Program-made: the position numbers and the translations under genes | NCBI GenBank assembly: GCA_947491985.1 | Contig: CANLLR010000004.1 | Span: 62,001 to 126,000, forward strand | From: Flavobacteriaceae bacterium | GTDB taxonomy: Bacteria; Bacteroidota; Bacteroidia; Flavobacteriales; Flavobacteriaceae | Reading direction: 5' to 3' | DNA: 64,000 bases | Shown: positions 34,543 to 44,575 of the stretch, in pieces | Position numbering within the stretch: the stretch's first letter is position 1 | How the letters are laid out: every line of letters begins with the position of its first letter | The notes under the pieces: generated by a model | Seen by the model: the letters and a program-made list of their open reading frames with translations, nothing else | Database searches by the model: none | What the model was told of the DNA's origin: nothing

Positions 34543-36570
34543 ATGAAAAACATACCATTATTGCTAATGTTGTTGTTTTCTACCTTTCTCTATTCGCAAG
34601 AAGAAAAACCGGAAAGTCAGGAAAAGCTAGAAGAAGTAAAAGTAAGCGCCAACAAAAAAGGAATAAAAAAATCACTAATCAAAGTCACTAATACTTCTAT
34701 AATGACCAGCAAAGAGCTGCTCAAAGCAGCATGCTGTAACTTGGCCGAAAGTTTTGAAACCAATCCGTCTATTGATGTGAATTTTTCGGATGCGTTAACT
34801 GGAACCAAACAAATCAAAATGTTAGGTTTAACAAGTCCGTATTTGATGATTACTGAAGAGAATATTCCTTCTGTTCGTGGTGCATCACAAGCCTACGGTT
34901 TGTCATTTACTCCCGGAACATGGGTTGAAAGCATTCAAGTTACTAAAGGCGCTGGAAGTGTAGTTAACGGCTATGAAAGCATTTCGGGTCAAATAAATAC
35001 CGAATTAATAAAACCTTTCGGAGACATTCCATTTTTTTTAAATGCTTATGGTTCAACCGATTCTCGTTATGAGCTGAATACACATTTCAATAAAAAGCTT
35101 TCTGATAAATGGGCGACTAGTTTGTACATTCACGGAAATACTCGTGTGGCTAAAAATGATATGAACGATGATGGTTTTCTTGACAATCCACTTGGAAAAC
35201 AGATAAATTTAGTCAATCGTTGGCAGTATTCAAATGAAACTACGGGATGGGTTTCGTTTGTCAATTTTAAATACATGAACGATGAAAAGCAAACAGGAGA
35301 GTATGATTTTAATCCCGAAATAGATAAACTAACTACCAATTATTGGGGTTCTGAAATCAATACTGAACGTTTTGATTTCACTTCAAAAGTAGGCTATGTT
35401 TTTAAGGATATGCCTTATCAAAGCATCGGATTTCAAAATGCTTTTAGCAATCATAACCAAAAGTCGTATTTTGGTTTGAATCAATACAACATTAAGCAAC
35501 AGAGTTACTATTCAAATTTGATTTTCAACTCGATTATCAACAACACGATGAATAAATTTGCTACGGGTTTGAACTATACGTATGATGCTTATGATGAATT
35601 TGTCAACACAAATGATGTAAGTCGAATTGACAATTCTGCGGGTGCTTTTTTCGAGTATACCTATGATAATGCTGATAATTTTAGTTTTATCCTTGGCGGA
35701 AGATTTGATTATCACAACAGGTTAGGTGCTTTTGTTACTCCACGATTGCATGTGCGATATAATCCGTGGGAAAAATCGGTTTTTCGTTTATCTGCAGGAA
35801 GAGGAAAGCGAGCCGCAAATATTTTTGCCGAAAATCAGCAACTTTTTGCTAGTTCTAGAGCGTTTTCGGTATTGGATACGAACGGAAAAATTTATGATTT
35901 GAATCCGGAAATTGCATGGAATTACGGAATTAGTTTCACACAAAATTTTATCCTTTTCGGAAAAAGTGCCGATGTCACTTTAGATTTTTATCGTACCGAT
36001 TTTCAGAATCAAGCCGTTGTAGATGTAATGCAAAGTCCACAAGCGGTTTTGTTTTATGATTTAAAAGGAAAATCATACGCAAATAGTTTGCAACTCGATT
36101 TTAATTACGAAATCATTAAACACTTAAATTTGAGAACAGCTTACAAATATTATGATATTGCAACCGATTATTTATCGGGAAATTTTCAACGTCCTTTGCA
36201 AGCTAAGCATCGATTATTTGGGAATTTAGAATACGCAACTCATATAAGCGATAAAGGACAACAATGGCGTTTAGATGCCACTATTAATTGGCTTGGAAGG
36301 CAATTATTGCCCTACATAGCATCAAATCCGGTGCAAGATAGATTACCTGAATTTTCGCCCTCTTTTTCCACATTTAACATGCAAATAACAGCACAACAAT
36401 CGAGCACTTTTGAAATTTATTTTGGAGGTGAAAATATTGGAAATTACAGGCAAATTAATGCAATAATTGGTGCAAATAATCCTTTTGGAACTAATTTTGA
36501 TACATCAATTGTGTATGCTCCTGTTTTTGGTCAGATGTTTTATGCTGGATTGCGATTTAAAATAAAATAA
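34543..36570 (+). CDS. TonB-dependent outer membrane receptor (probable metal-related)
   Basis: A 675-residue outer-membrane receptor. Signal peptide 1-19 (ending LYSQ), a short region LEEVKVSANKKG resembling the usual start of plug domains, then the plug (about 35-160) with PYLMITEENIPSV and ESIQVTKGAGSVVNGYESISGQIN, and a 22-strand-type barrel to the C terminus (GQMFYAGLRFKIK). A vicinal Cys pair in the plug (AACCNLAESF, about 64-65) is unusual. Flanked by the HYC_CC_PP and HMA genes, it may import or export a metal complex; substrate not proven. Confidence 0.87.
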   Translation: MKNIPLLLMLLFSTFLYSQEEKPESQEKLEEVKVSANKKGIKKSLIKVTNTSIMTSKELLKAACCNLAESFETNPSIDVNFSDALTGTKQIKMLGLTSPYLMITEENIPSVRGASQAYGLSFTPGTWVESIQVTKGAGSVVNGYESISGQINTELIKPFGDIPFFLNAYGSTDSRYELNTHFNKKLSDKWATSLYIHGNTRVAKNDMNDDGFLDNPLGKQINLVNRWQYSNETTGWVSFVNFKYMNDEKQTGEYDFNPEIDKLTTNYWGSEINTERFDFTSKVGYVFKDMPYQSIGFQNAFSNHNQKSYFGLNQYNIKQQSYYSNLIFNSIINNTMNKFATGLNYTYDAYDEFVNTNDVSRIDNSAGAFFEYTYDNADNFSFILGGRFDYHNRLGAFVTPRLHVRYNPWEKSVFRLSAGRGKRAANIFAENQQLFASSRAFSVLDTNGKIYDLNPEIAWNYGISFTQNFILFGKSADVTLDFYRTDFQNQAVVDVMQSPQAVLFYDLKGKSYANSLQLDFNYEIIKHLNLRTAYKYYDIATDYLSGNFQRPLQAKHRLFGNLEYATHISDKGQQWRLDATINWLGRQLLPYIASNPVQDRLPEFSPSFSTFNMQITAQQSSTFEIYFGGENIGNYRQINAIIGANNPFGTNFDTSIVYAPVFGQMFYAGLRFKIK

Positions 36571-36644
36571 AAGTCAATATCAAAAGTCAATGACAATATC
36601 AAAAATCAAATTCAAAAAATTAATTTCAATTAAAAAATAAAAGA

Positions 36645-36989
36645 ATGAAACAGTTACTAATTGGAATGATGTTACTAGTTGTAACACTTTCAGCACAAGC
36701 GCAAGATATTAAGAACAAAAATGCCAAATACAACATCGAAGTGAATGGCAATTGTGAGATGTGTAAAAAACGTATTGAAAAAGCGGCCTTTTCTGTAAAA
36801 GGAGTAAAAAGTGCCGATTGGCATATCGACGATCATATGTTACATTTAATTTTAAATGAAGAAAAATCTACAGTGTTGGATGTCAAAAATGCGATTGCTA
36901 AAGTAGGACATGATTCGGATGACGCAAAAGCAACCCAAGAAGATTATGACAAACTTCACGGTTGTTGCATGTATGAACGAAAAGAATAA
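36645..36989 (+). CDS. periplasmic heavy-metal-associated (HMA) domain protein
   Basis: A 114-residue exported protein: signal peptide 1-20 (ending AQAQ), then an HMA ferredoxin-like domain with metal-binding CxxC at Cys37-Cys40 (NGNCEMCKKRIE). The C terminus has KLHGCCMYERKE, with His105, Cys107 and Cys108 giving a possible second site. It resembles periplasmic copper chaperones. It follows the TonB-dependent receptor after 74 repetitive bases and ends in a strong terminator, so the three-gene metal set is probably one unit. Confidence 0.88.
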   Translation: MKQLLIGMMLLVVTLSAQAQDIKNKNAKYNIEVNGNCEMCKKRIEKAAFSVKGVKSADWHIDDHMLHLILNEEKSTVLDVKNAIAKVGHDSDDAKATQEDYDKLHGCCMYERKE

Positions 36990-36999
36990 ATAAACAAAG

Positions 37000-37027
37000 A
37001 ACTCCTTATTTTGTAAGGAGTTTTTTT
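37000..37027 (+). terminator. terminator after the HMA gene
   Basis: AACTCCTTA (37000-37008) and TAAGGAGTT (37014-37022) followed by TTTTT. The next promoter overlaps its right arm. Confidence 0.85.
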
Positions 37028-37041
37028 ATTGACTAAATTTG
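37011..37041 (+). promoter_or_regulatory. promoter of the DUF2490 gene, overlapping the terminator
   Basis: TTG (37011-37013), 20 bases, TAAATTTG (37034-37041), an exact consensus promoter. The -33 element lies in the loop and right arm of the preceding terminator. Confidence 0.65.
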
Positions 37042-37055
37042 CAAAAAGGTTTGCT

Positions 37056-37796
37056 ATGATAAAGAAATGTATGGTGCTATTGCTTTTTTCGGTCGTTGGG
37101 TATGCACAAGAATTGAGGCAAGATCAGGCCAATTGGTTTGCGTATGTTGGGAGCTACAATGTTTCGCCAAAATGGGGTTATCACATAGAAGCACAATTTC
37201 GATTGAATGACGAATTGAGTAGAAACAATCAAAATTTATTTCGATTGGGCGCATTGTATAATTTGAATTCTAAAATCACGCTTAAAGTAGGTTACGGATT
37301 GATAAATACTTACCAACCATCGTTAAATAACTATTTCAACGAAGATCGTATTTGGGAAGAATTGCAATTCAATCACAAATGGAACTCAACTAAAAATATG
37401 TTCAACAATCGGTTTCGAATAGAACAACGCTTTGTAGATAAAATCGCAACGGTTAATGGTAGTGTTGAAAAAGTTGCTACTAATTATCAAAATCGAATTC
37501 GGTATCTAAACCGACATACTTTTCATCTTATGAATTTTAAATCGGGAAATGAAGAATTGTATTTTGTGCTTCAAGACGAAGTGTTTTTAAACATAGGAAA
37601 AAATCAAGTCAATACTGCTTTTTTTGACCAAAACCGATTCTTAGTTGGAGTGGGATTTAATTACAAAAACAGCATCAAGTTTGAAGTGGCATATATGAAT
37701 CATCTCATTAACTCAGCTGCGTCGAACGACAGTATGAATCACACATTTTCGTTAACTTTGATTCAAAATTTGATTCTTTACAAAGAACAAAAATAG
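37056..37796 (+). CDS. DUF2490 outer-membrane-like protein
   Basis: A 246-residue protein. I start at ATG 37056 (MIKKCMVLLLFSVVGYAQ), which follows the promoter and gives a clean signal peptide; an upstream frame from TTG 37029 would begin before the likely transcript start. The mature part is rich in amphipathic strands with the DUF2490 pattern (WFAYVGSYNVSPKWGYHIEAQFR, RLGALYNLNSKITLKVGYGL, NRFLVGVGFNYK) and ends as a barrel-like strand region. DUF2490 proteins are predicted outer-membrane barrels of unknown function. Confidence 0.83.
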   Translation: MIKKCMVLLLFSVVGYAQELRQDQANWFAYVGSYNVSPKWGYHIEAQFRLNDELSRNNQNLFRLGALYNLNSKITLKVGYGLINTYQPSLNNYFNEDRIWEELQFNHKWNSTKNMFNNRFRIEQRFVDKIATVNGSVEKVATNYQNRIRYLNRHTFHLMNFKSGNEELYFVLQDEVFLNIGKNQVNTAFFDQNRFLVGVGFNYKNSIKFEVAYMNHLINSAASNDSMNHTFSLTLIQNLILYKEQK

Positions 37797-37886
37797 TGTT
37801 ATATTTTAGTCAAAAAATGGATTAAGATTACTATATCACAGAAATTATAAGTACTTTCACAACCTCAAAATTTATACATAATCATT

Positions 37887-38558
37887 ATGACTGAATTCGA
37901 CTGGAAACAGCTTTTCAACCCTGAGTTTTATATCTTATTAGAGTTTGGCGGAATTAAAATTGGGCTTTATGTAATATTATTCATTGTCTTTGCCGAAACA
38001 GGTTTATTAGCTGGATTTTTTCTCCCTGGAGACAGTTTGCTTTTCCTTGCCGGAATTTATAGCGAATTACTAATGCGTCCGCTTACTACCGGAAGTGATT
38101 TTATAGATGTTACTTTTTTATCCGCTATGGTTTCGGTAATGGGTATCTTAGGAAACATGACTGGATATTGGTTTGGAATGAAAAGCGGAAGTTATTTGTT
38201 TAAAAAAGAAGATAGTTTTTTCTTTAAAAAGAAATACCTATACCAATCGAAAGAATTCTTTGATAAATACGGTAACAAGGCCATTGTTTTTGCACGGTTT
38301 TTACCAATTTTGAGAACTTTTGCCCCAGTTATTGCCGGCATTGTTGAAATGGATAAAAAAAGATTTATGTTTTATAACATTGTGGGATCATTGCTATGGT
38401 CGTTTACTATGATTTTTTCCGGACATTATTTGTATGAATTGTTTTTAAATCAGTTTAATATCGATTTGAAACATTACATTGAATACATCGTTATTGGAAT
38501 TATATTGGTTACTACTTTTCCTGTTTTGATGAAGTTTCTCAAGAAGAAAAAGGAGTAA
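37887..38558 (+). CDS. DedA family membrane protein
   Basis: A 223-residue polytopic protein with the DedA/VTT domain: membrane segments near 25-50, 78-98, 150-180 and 195-213, the ETGLLAGFFLPGDSLLFLAG loop, and the signature FARFLPILRTFAPVIAG with conserved Arg and Pro. DedA proteins are linked to membrane homeostasis; several members flip undecaprenyl phosphate or phosphatidylethanolamine. The specific lipid cannot be read here. The stop codon abuts, with no spacing, the stop of the convergent large gene, and no terminator is visible between them. Confidence 0.92.
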   Translation: MTEFDWKQLFNPEFYILLEFGGIKIGLYVILFIVFAETGLLAGFFLPGDSLLFLAGIYSELLMRPLTTGSDFIDVTFLSAMVSVMGILGNMTGYWFGMKSGSYLFKKEDSFFFKKKYLYQSKEFFDKYGNKAIVFARFLPILRTFAPVIAGIVEMDKKRFMFYNIVGSLLWSFTMIFSGHYLYELFLNQFNIDLKHYIEYIVIGIILVTTFPVLMKFLKKKKE

Positions 38559-40943
38559 TTATTCTGCCAAATTTACCTCTCTAATTTCAGATATTACGGT
38601 TCCATCGAGTGTTAAGCCTTCAATCAATACTTTGGCTTTATTGTGTTTTTTATTTGGAATAGTCACTTTAAGATTGCCGTTTTCATCGGTTAAAATCCAT
38701 GGCGACCAATGTATTACACCAAAATTTTGGAAACCTGTAGTGTTTTCAGATACATAATCGGCATTTTCAAAAAGCGAGATTATTTGAAAACCACCAGTAA
38801 TTATTTTGGGTTTATCATTCGGATTTGAACTAGCAAAAACACCTTGTTTTCTAAATAATTTAATGATACCTCGATTGTTGGTTATAGATGCTACAATTGC
38901 TGTCGAACTGATGTAAATTTCTTCTAAATCGGTCATCCTTAATCCAAATAAATCTTCAAAATTAAATGTGGGTACACCATCAATAAATACCAAAGGGGTT
39001 GGAGGTGCACTATACAACGAATTTACACCTCTCCCAGTGATACTTATAAAACCAGGATTTCTGTTAACAGAAAACCCATTTTGTTCAATAAAAGTCAATA
39101 CATCGGTGTTTTCTGAAACATCAACACCTACTTTAAATCCTTTTAAGTACGAGTTTCCTAATTGAGATTGTCTTTTTAGTTTGGGTTTTTCTTGTTTTAC
39201 CTCTACTTCTTCTAATAATATGAATTCACCGTTAAATCGAGGTGTTTCCTCATCAATACCTATTGAAGCACTTTTATTTTCTGGATAGACATATGGAGTA
39301 GGAATGTAATTTTTATTGAATTTTCTATTTTTATTAATGACCGTAAGATAATAATTCATTTCTTTTTTTGATCGGTCTTTTTTATCCATCAAACTACAAG
39401 TTATAGGTAACGAATCGGTTACTGTTGTATTGTAGAAGAAAAATTCGTTTTTTTCGATTACTTCAGTCGAAGATAGAACATCCAATAGCACATTTTTTAA
39501 TTGAATTCTACATTTTTTTAAGTCGGCATTCGTACTATTGATAGTGCCTTTAATATCCAAGCCCTTTTCAAATTTGTAAATCGGACTCGCAGGTGTATTT
39601 TTGATTTTTGTCCAATTGTATTTATTTGTTTTCTGAGTTAATACCATTAAGTCTAATTCGTATTTTTTTGACCGATTTATTTCACTAAAATAGTCTCGAG
39701 GCAGTACTATTTTTTCTGTTAAAAATGCATTTAATGATAAGTTGGTTATGCTGTTTTCTATAGTTGGTATTTTAGTATTTGTTGGAATTAATGAAACACT
39801 CAAACAAGCAAAGGGCCAATTGGTATTGCCACTTAAGTTTGTTTTTTTATCATCACTATAACCTGTATTTAATGTGATTTTAGAACTTTTAGTATCATTT
39901 AAATATACCGACCGTTGGGCCATTTCATTCATTTCTGAATCGATAATTCGTATCGCATTTACACCTGAAAAAAGCAATTCATTAGAAAAGAAAAATTCAG
40001 TCACACCCGTTTCTGTATTTAGCTGTATATCAATTATATTTGATTTTTCATTTTTTTGTATGACCAAAAACAAGTTTTTGTTTTTTAGGATCTTTCCATA
40101 GTCTTTATTGTACTTAATTTTGACCATAGTTTTGTTGTCAAAAATGTAATTGTTCACTTCAAATGCTATTCCGTCTGATATAGAAACAGGAAGATTTTCT
40201 TCCAATTTGTATTCGCCATAAGTTACTACCGCTTTGTAATTATTTTCATCTGGTACAAAGTCAAATTTTCCCATACCATGAGCATTTATTGGTATACTTT
40301 TTTGAACAACGTTCTTACTGTCTTTAATTTCTAAAATGCAATTTGGAATAGATTTGCCATTGATATCTGTAACTTTTACACCCAAAGTGTTCGAAACATT
40401 GGTTATGTAATTTCCTCCTTCAGGATAAAACGCGATGTTTATTTTAATCGGATTGATTTTATCAAGTAATGGAGTTTCTTTATCTTTTACATTCTTTATT
40501 TTAATTCTTTGAATATGAGATTCATCTTCTTCAAAATTATTCATCCAATTGGTATAGAATTGCAAATAATAATGACCCGATTTTAAATTTTTGTCAAGTT
40601 TGATATTCCCAGAGAAAAAACCACTCATTGAATACAATAATTTATGGGTTACAATTTGACCGGATTCGTCAATTAATTGAACATATACATTAGTAGTTTC
40701 GTAAAAAGGTAAATTTTGCTTTTTGTTGTACACATAGCCTTTAAACCAAATGGATTCGTTAGTTATGAATATATTTTTATCAAGTTGTACGTGAATGTTT
40801 TCACGTTCCAGTTCAAAATACCTTTCAAAAGCATTCGAAATGTTTTCTTTGGTTGATGGGTTGGTTGATGTTTGTGAAAAGAGAAGAAGTCCTTTAAAAC
40901 AAATAATTGTGATGAATACGAGTGACTTGATGTTGTTTGGCAT
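38559..40943 (-). CDS. large exported protein with MG2-like and TonB plug domains, no barrel
   Basis: A 794-residue protein with a signal peptide (about 1-23). The N-terminal third has a macroglobulin-like pattern, with the segment IHVQLDKNIFITNESIWFKGYVYN typical of Bacteroidota MG2-like domains and KSGHYYLQFYTNWM. After further beta domains a TonB-plug-like segment appears near residues 625-690 (SITGRGVNSLYSA ... PLVFIDGVPTFNFEDL), but no outer-membrane barrel follows. Instead a final beta domain ends with SEIREVNLAE. Such plug-only proteins are common in Bacteroidota and their function is unclear. Confidence 0.8.
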   Translation of the reverse strand: MPNNIKSLVFITIICFKGLLLFSQTSTNPSTKENISNAFERYFELERENIHVQLDKNIFITNESIWFKGYVYNKKQNLPFYETTNVYVQLIDESGQIVTHKLLYSMSGFFSGNIKLDKNLKSGHYYLQFYTNWMNNFEEDESHIQRIKIKNVKDKETPLLDKINPIKINIAFYPEGGNYITNVSNTLGVKVTDINGKSIPNCILEIKDSKNVVQKSIPINAHGMGKFDFVPDENNYKAVVTYGEYKLEENLPVSISDGIAFEVNNYIFDNKTMVKIKYNKDYGKILKNKNLFLVIQKNEKSNIIDIQLNTETGVTEFFFSNELLFSGVNAIRIIDSEMNEMAQRSVYLNDTKSSKITLNTGYSDDKKTNLSGNTNWPFACLSVSLIPTNTKIPTIENSITNLSLNAFLTEKIVLPRDYFSEINRSKKYELDLMVLTQKTNKYNWTKIKNTPASPIYKFEKGLDIKGTINSTNADLKKCRIQLKNVLLDVLSSTEVIEKNEFFFYNTTVTDSLPITCSLMDKKDRSKKEMNYYLTVINKNRKFNKNYIPTPYVYPENKSASIGIDEETPRFNGEFILLEEVEVKQEKPKLKRQSQLGNSYLKGFKVGVDVSENTDVLTFIEQNGFSVNRNPGFISITGRGVNSLYSAPPTPLVFIDGVPTFNFEDLFGLRMTDLEEIYISSTAIVASITNNRGIIKLFRKQGVFASSNPNDKPKIITGGFQIISLFENADYVSENTTGFQNFGVIHWSPWILTDENGNLKVTIPNKKHNKAKVLIEGLTLDGTVISEIREVNLAE

Positions 40944-40968
40944 GTATAGCGACTTTAATTGGTTTGCT

Positions 40969-40976
40969 CAAATGTA
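40969..40976 (-). promoter_or_regulatory. -7 box of the MG2/plug gene
   Basis: TACATTTG on the minus strand, 25 bases before the ATG; exact TANNTTTG match. Confidence 0.5.
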
Positions 40977-40997
40977 ATAAAATAGTCACAAATAAAA

Positions 40998-41026
40998 AAT
41001 CCGTTGTACTTTTTTTACAACGGATT
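40998..41026 (-). terminator. groEL terminator
   Basis: AATCCGTTGTA (40998-41008) and TACAACGGATT (41016-41026), an 11-bp perfect stem with a 7-base loop, followed on minus by TTTTTATTTG. Confidence 0.85.
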
Positions 41027-41052
41027 CTTTAATTTAAAGTTTGTGTTTAAAC

Positions 41053-42699
<1,647 letters not shown>

Positions 42700-42717
42700 T
42701 TAATTTGTTATTTGTTT

Positions 42718-42993
42718 TTAGATAATTGCAAGAATATCTTCCTCACGCATGATCAAATAATCTTTTCCTTCAAATTTTAATTCCGTTCCTGCATATTTTC
42801 CGTAGAGAACGGTGTCACCAATTTTCACTGTCATTGGTTCGTCTTTTTTTCCTTTTCCAGCTGCGACAACAGTTCCTTTTTGAGGTTTTTCTTTTGCGGT
42901 ATCTGGAATTATGATTCCGGATGCAGTTTGTGTTTCTGCCGGAGCGGGTTCAATAATCACTCTGTCTGAAAGTGGTTTAATCGTTAATGCCAT
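42718..42993 (-). CDS. groS: co-chaperonin GroES
   Basis: Lid of the GroEL chamber. I start at ATG 42993 ([16 protein letters not shown]), the conserved N terminus, giving 91 residues; a frame open 21 codons upstream runs through leader sequence. The mobile loop ([21 protein letters not shown]), VVAAGKG and the final [13 protein letters not shown] are typical. No CIRCE or other heat-shock operator is visible; a sigma-54-like element lies about 50 bases upstream. Confidence 0.97.
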   Translation of the reverse strand: MALTIKPLSDRVIIEPAPAETQTASGIIIPDTAKEKPQKGTVVAAGKGKKDEPMTVKIGDTVLYGKYAGTELKFEGKDYLIMREEDILAII

Positions 42994-43040
42994 AATTTTA
43001 TATTTTAAATATTTTGTTTTTTTAAGATGTCTATCATAAG

Positions 43041-43056
43041 TCAGAAATTGTGCCAA
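43041..43056 (-). promoter_or_regulatory. sigma-54-like -24/-12 element upstream of groES
   Basis: On the minus strand TTGGCACAATTTCTGA matches TTGGCAC of the -24 region exactly, but the -12 element reads CTGA instead of TTGC. No TANNTTTG box is found upstream of groES. A sigma-54-type activator is encoded nearby at 45147-46412. Tentative. Confidence 0.3.
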
Positions 43057-43122
43057 TTGGGTAAAACTGACATATTTTCATAGAAGGCGAGCCATGTTGG
43101 CAAAAGGTATGACGCCTGTTTT

Positions 43123-43202
43123 TTAGCCCTGACTGAAATGGCATCCTTTTGCTCGTTTTTAAACGAGGAAAAGATAGAATGCAAGGCAGGAATTGCGCTA
43201 AC
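43123..43202. repeat. interspersed hairpin repeat, copy 4 (minus orientation)
   Basis: Begins TTAGCCCTGACTGAAATGGC and ends AAGGCAGGAATTGCGCTAAC, the reverse-complement orientation of copy 1. The centre ATCCTTTTGCTCG ... CGAGGAAAAGAT is an inverted repeat. It fills the groES-secG gap. Confidence 0.7.
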
Positions 43203-43230
43203 GGATATAGCCCAAGCCACTTGCTTCAAA

Positions 43231-43258
43231 AAAAAATCCCGATGTGACTCGGGATTTT
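43231..43258 (-). terminator. secG terminator
   Basis: AAAATCCCGA (43233-43242) and TCGGGATTTT (43249-43258), 10-bp stem with a six-base loop, followed on minus by a long T-run. Confidence 0.82.
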
Positions 43259-43278
43259 ATTGGAATATAAAAAAAAGA

Positions 43279-43665
43279 TTATTTTTTTTCTGGTGTAACA
43301 GGTGTTGTTGTTGGTTCTGCTTCAGGAGTTGCAGTTGATTTGTCGGCCGATTTAATTGGTGCTGCTTTTGCAGGTGTTTCTGTTTTTGCAGGAGCTGGAG
43401 TATTGTCAAGAACTTTAGAACCGTTATCACTCAAACTTCCTGAAAAGCTCAAGCTGGATAGTAAAACCAAAACGATTAAGGCAGCTGCTAATGTCCAAGT
43501 ACTTTTATCTAAAAAGTCGCTTGTTTTTTGAACGCCACCCAACATTTGTGTTCCGCCGATTGATGATGACAAACCGCCTCCTTTAGGGTTTTGCACCATA
43601 ATTACGATGATTAATAAGAAACAAACGATTGTTATTAATACTAAGAAAATTGAAAATGTACTCAT
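43279..43665 (-). CDS. secG: preprotein translocase subunit SecG
   Basis: Small membrane subunit of the SecYEG channel. The 128-residue protein has two membrane segments (about 3-23 and 57-75) joined by the conserved MVQNPKGGGLSSSIGGTQMLGGVQKTSDFL loop. A long Ala/Pro/Thr/Lys-rich C-terminal tail (about 82-128) is low-complexity and typical of Bacteroidota SecG. It starts four bases after the stop of the TPR-like gene, so the two are co-transcribed, and ends in a terminator before the groES repeat region. Confidence 0.93.
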   Translation of the reverse strand: MSTFSIFLVLITIVCFLLIIVIMVQNPKGGGLSSSIGGTQMLGGVQKTSDFLDKSTWTLAAALIVLVLLSSLSFSGSLSDNGSKVLDNTPAPAKTETPAKAAPIKSADKSTATPEAEPTTTPVTPEKK

Positions 43666-43669
43666 TGCT

Positions 43670-44506
43670 TTAACTATTATTATTTTGTTGTAAATTTTTT
43701 ATATCTGAAATTCGGTGTGCAAAGAAACTACTTTTTTCTGGATATTTCAAAATTAAAATTTCATATGCTTGAATGGCACGCGAATATTTTTTTTGTTCCA
43801 AATATACTTTTGCCAAAGTTTCTGTCATGAGATACGATTTATCTTCGATGATTGGCTCTAAAATTATAGAAGAATTTTCTTTATTTATAGGCGGAATTTT
43901 CGGATTGGCTTCTATAAATTTATCAATTATGTCTAATTTTTTCTTTCTTTCTTCTTCCTCAAAAATGGTTTCTTTTCTTTCAATAGGTTTGAAACGAGAC
44001 AATTGCAACCATTCTTGAAACGAGTGTTTTTCGTTTTCCGAAAATGCTAAAGGTTTTCCGATTTCGAGTTTATTTTCTGTGGATGTTTCTGGCGTAACCT
44101 CAATAATTTCGTCTGGATGCGCTTCTTTTATAGACGATAAAATGGATTGCTCTAATTTGGATGATGTGTTTTCGATTGGTTTTTCGTGAACTACATGTTC
44201 GCTTTCCACGACAGTGATATTCAACAATTCGGCTACTTTTTCATCGTATAAACCGTTTTGAACCGTTGTAAAAGTATTCGAAGTGATAAAGTCGAACAAC
44301 ACACTTCTGTCGGTTGTAAAAGCAGCAGCGACTTTTAAAGCATAATTGTATTTAAAACTGTTTTGGTTGTACAAATGTTTCAATCGCAATACACGTGCGC
44401 TTTGAAAATAAGGAAATGCCTCAATAATTTTCTCCAACGACACATTGTAACGCTCGTTCATGGCGTCGGGTTTGTTGATTAGATACGTGTAGTCGGTTAA
44501 ATTCAT
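43670..44506 (-). CDS. tetratricopeptide-like hypothetical protein
   Basis: A 278-residue soluble protein from ATG 44506 (MNLTDYTYLINKPDAMNERY); an upstream frame to 44566 has no support. The C terminus carries a TPR-like pair of helices (SYLMTETLAKVYLEQKKYSRAIQAYEILILKYPEKSSFFAHRI), and the N-terminal helices also have repeat-like spacing. The middle is acidic, Glu/Ser/Thr-rich and probably disordered. No signal peptide. Function unknown; located between lptE and secG in an envelope-biogenesis run, so a scaffolding role there is possible. Confidence 0.8.
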   Translation of the reverse strand: MNLTDYTYLINKPDAMNERYNVSLEKIIEAFPYFQSARVLRLKHLYNQNSFKYNYALKVAAAFTTDRSVLFDFITSNTFTTVQNGLYDEKVAELLNITVVESEHVVHEKPIENTSSKLEQSILSSIKEAHPDEIIEVTPETSTENKLEIGKPLAFSENEKHSFQEWLQLSRFKPIERKETIFEEEERKKKLDIIDKFIEANPKIPPINKENSSIILEPIIEDKSYLMTETLAKVYLEQKKYSRAIQAYEILILKYPEKSSFFAHRISDIKNLQQNNNS

Positions 44507-44575
44507 ATTGTTTGTTTGGCTATTTGTTGCTTTGGTTATTCGAGTGTCAAAGAACCGAATCAACAAATCAACGAA

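Noticed and set aside
36571..36644. Regulatory repeat between the TonB receptor and HMA genes
   Set aside because: Only loose CAATATCAAAAGTCAA-like repetition in AT-rich DNA, with no palindrome or promoter box, so no function is claimed.
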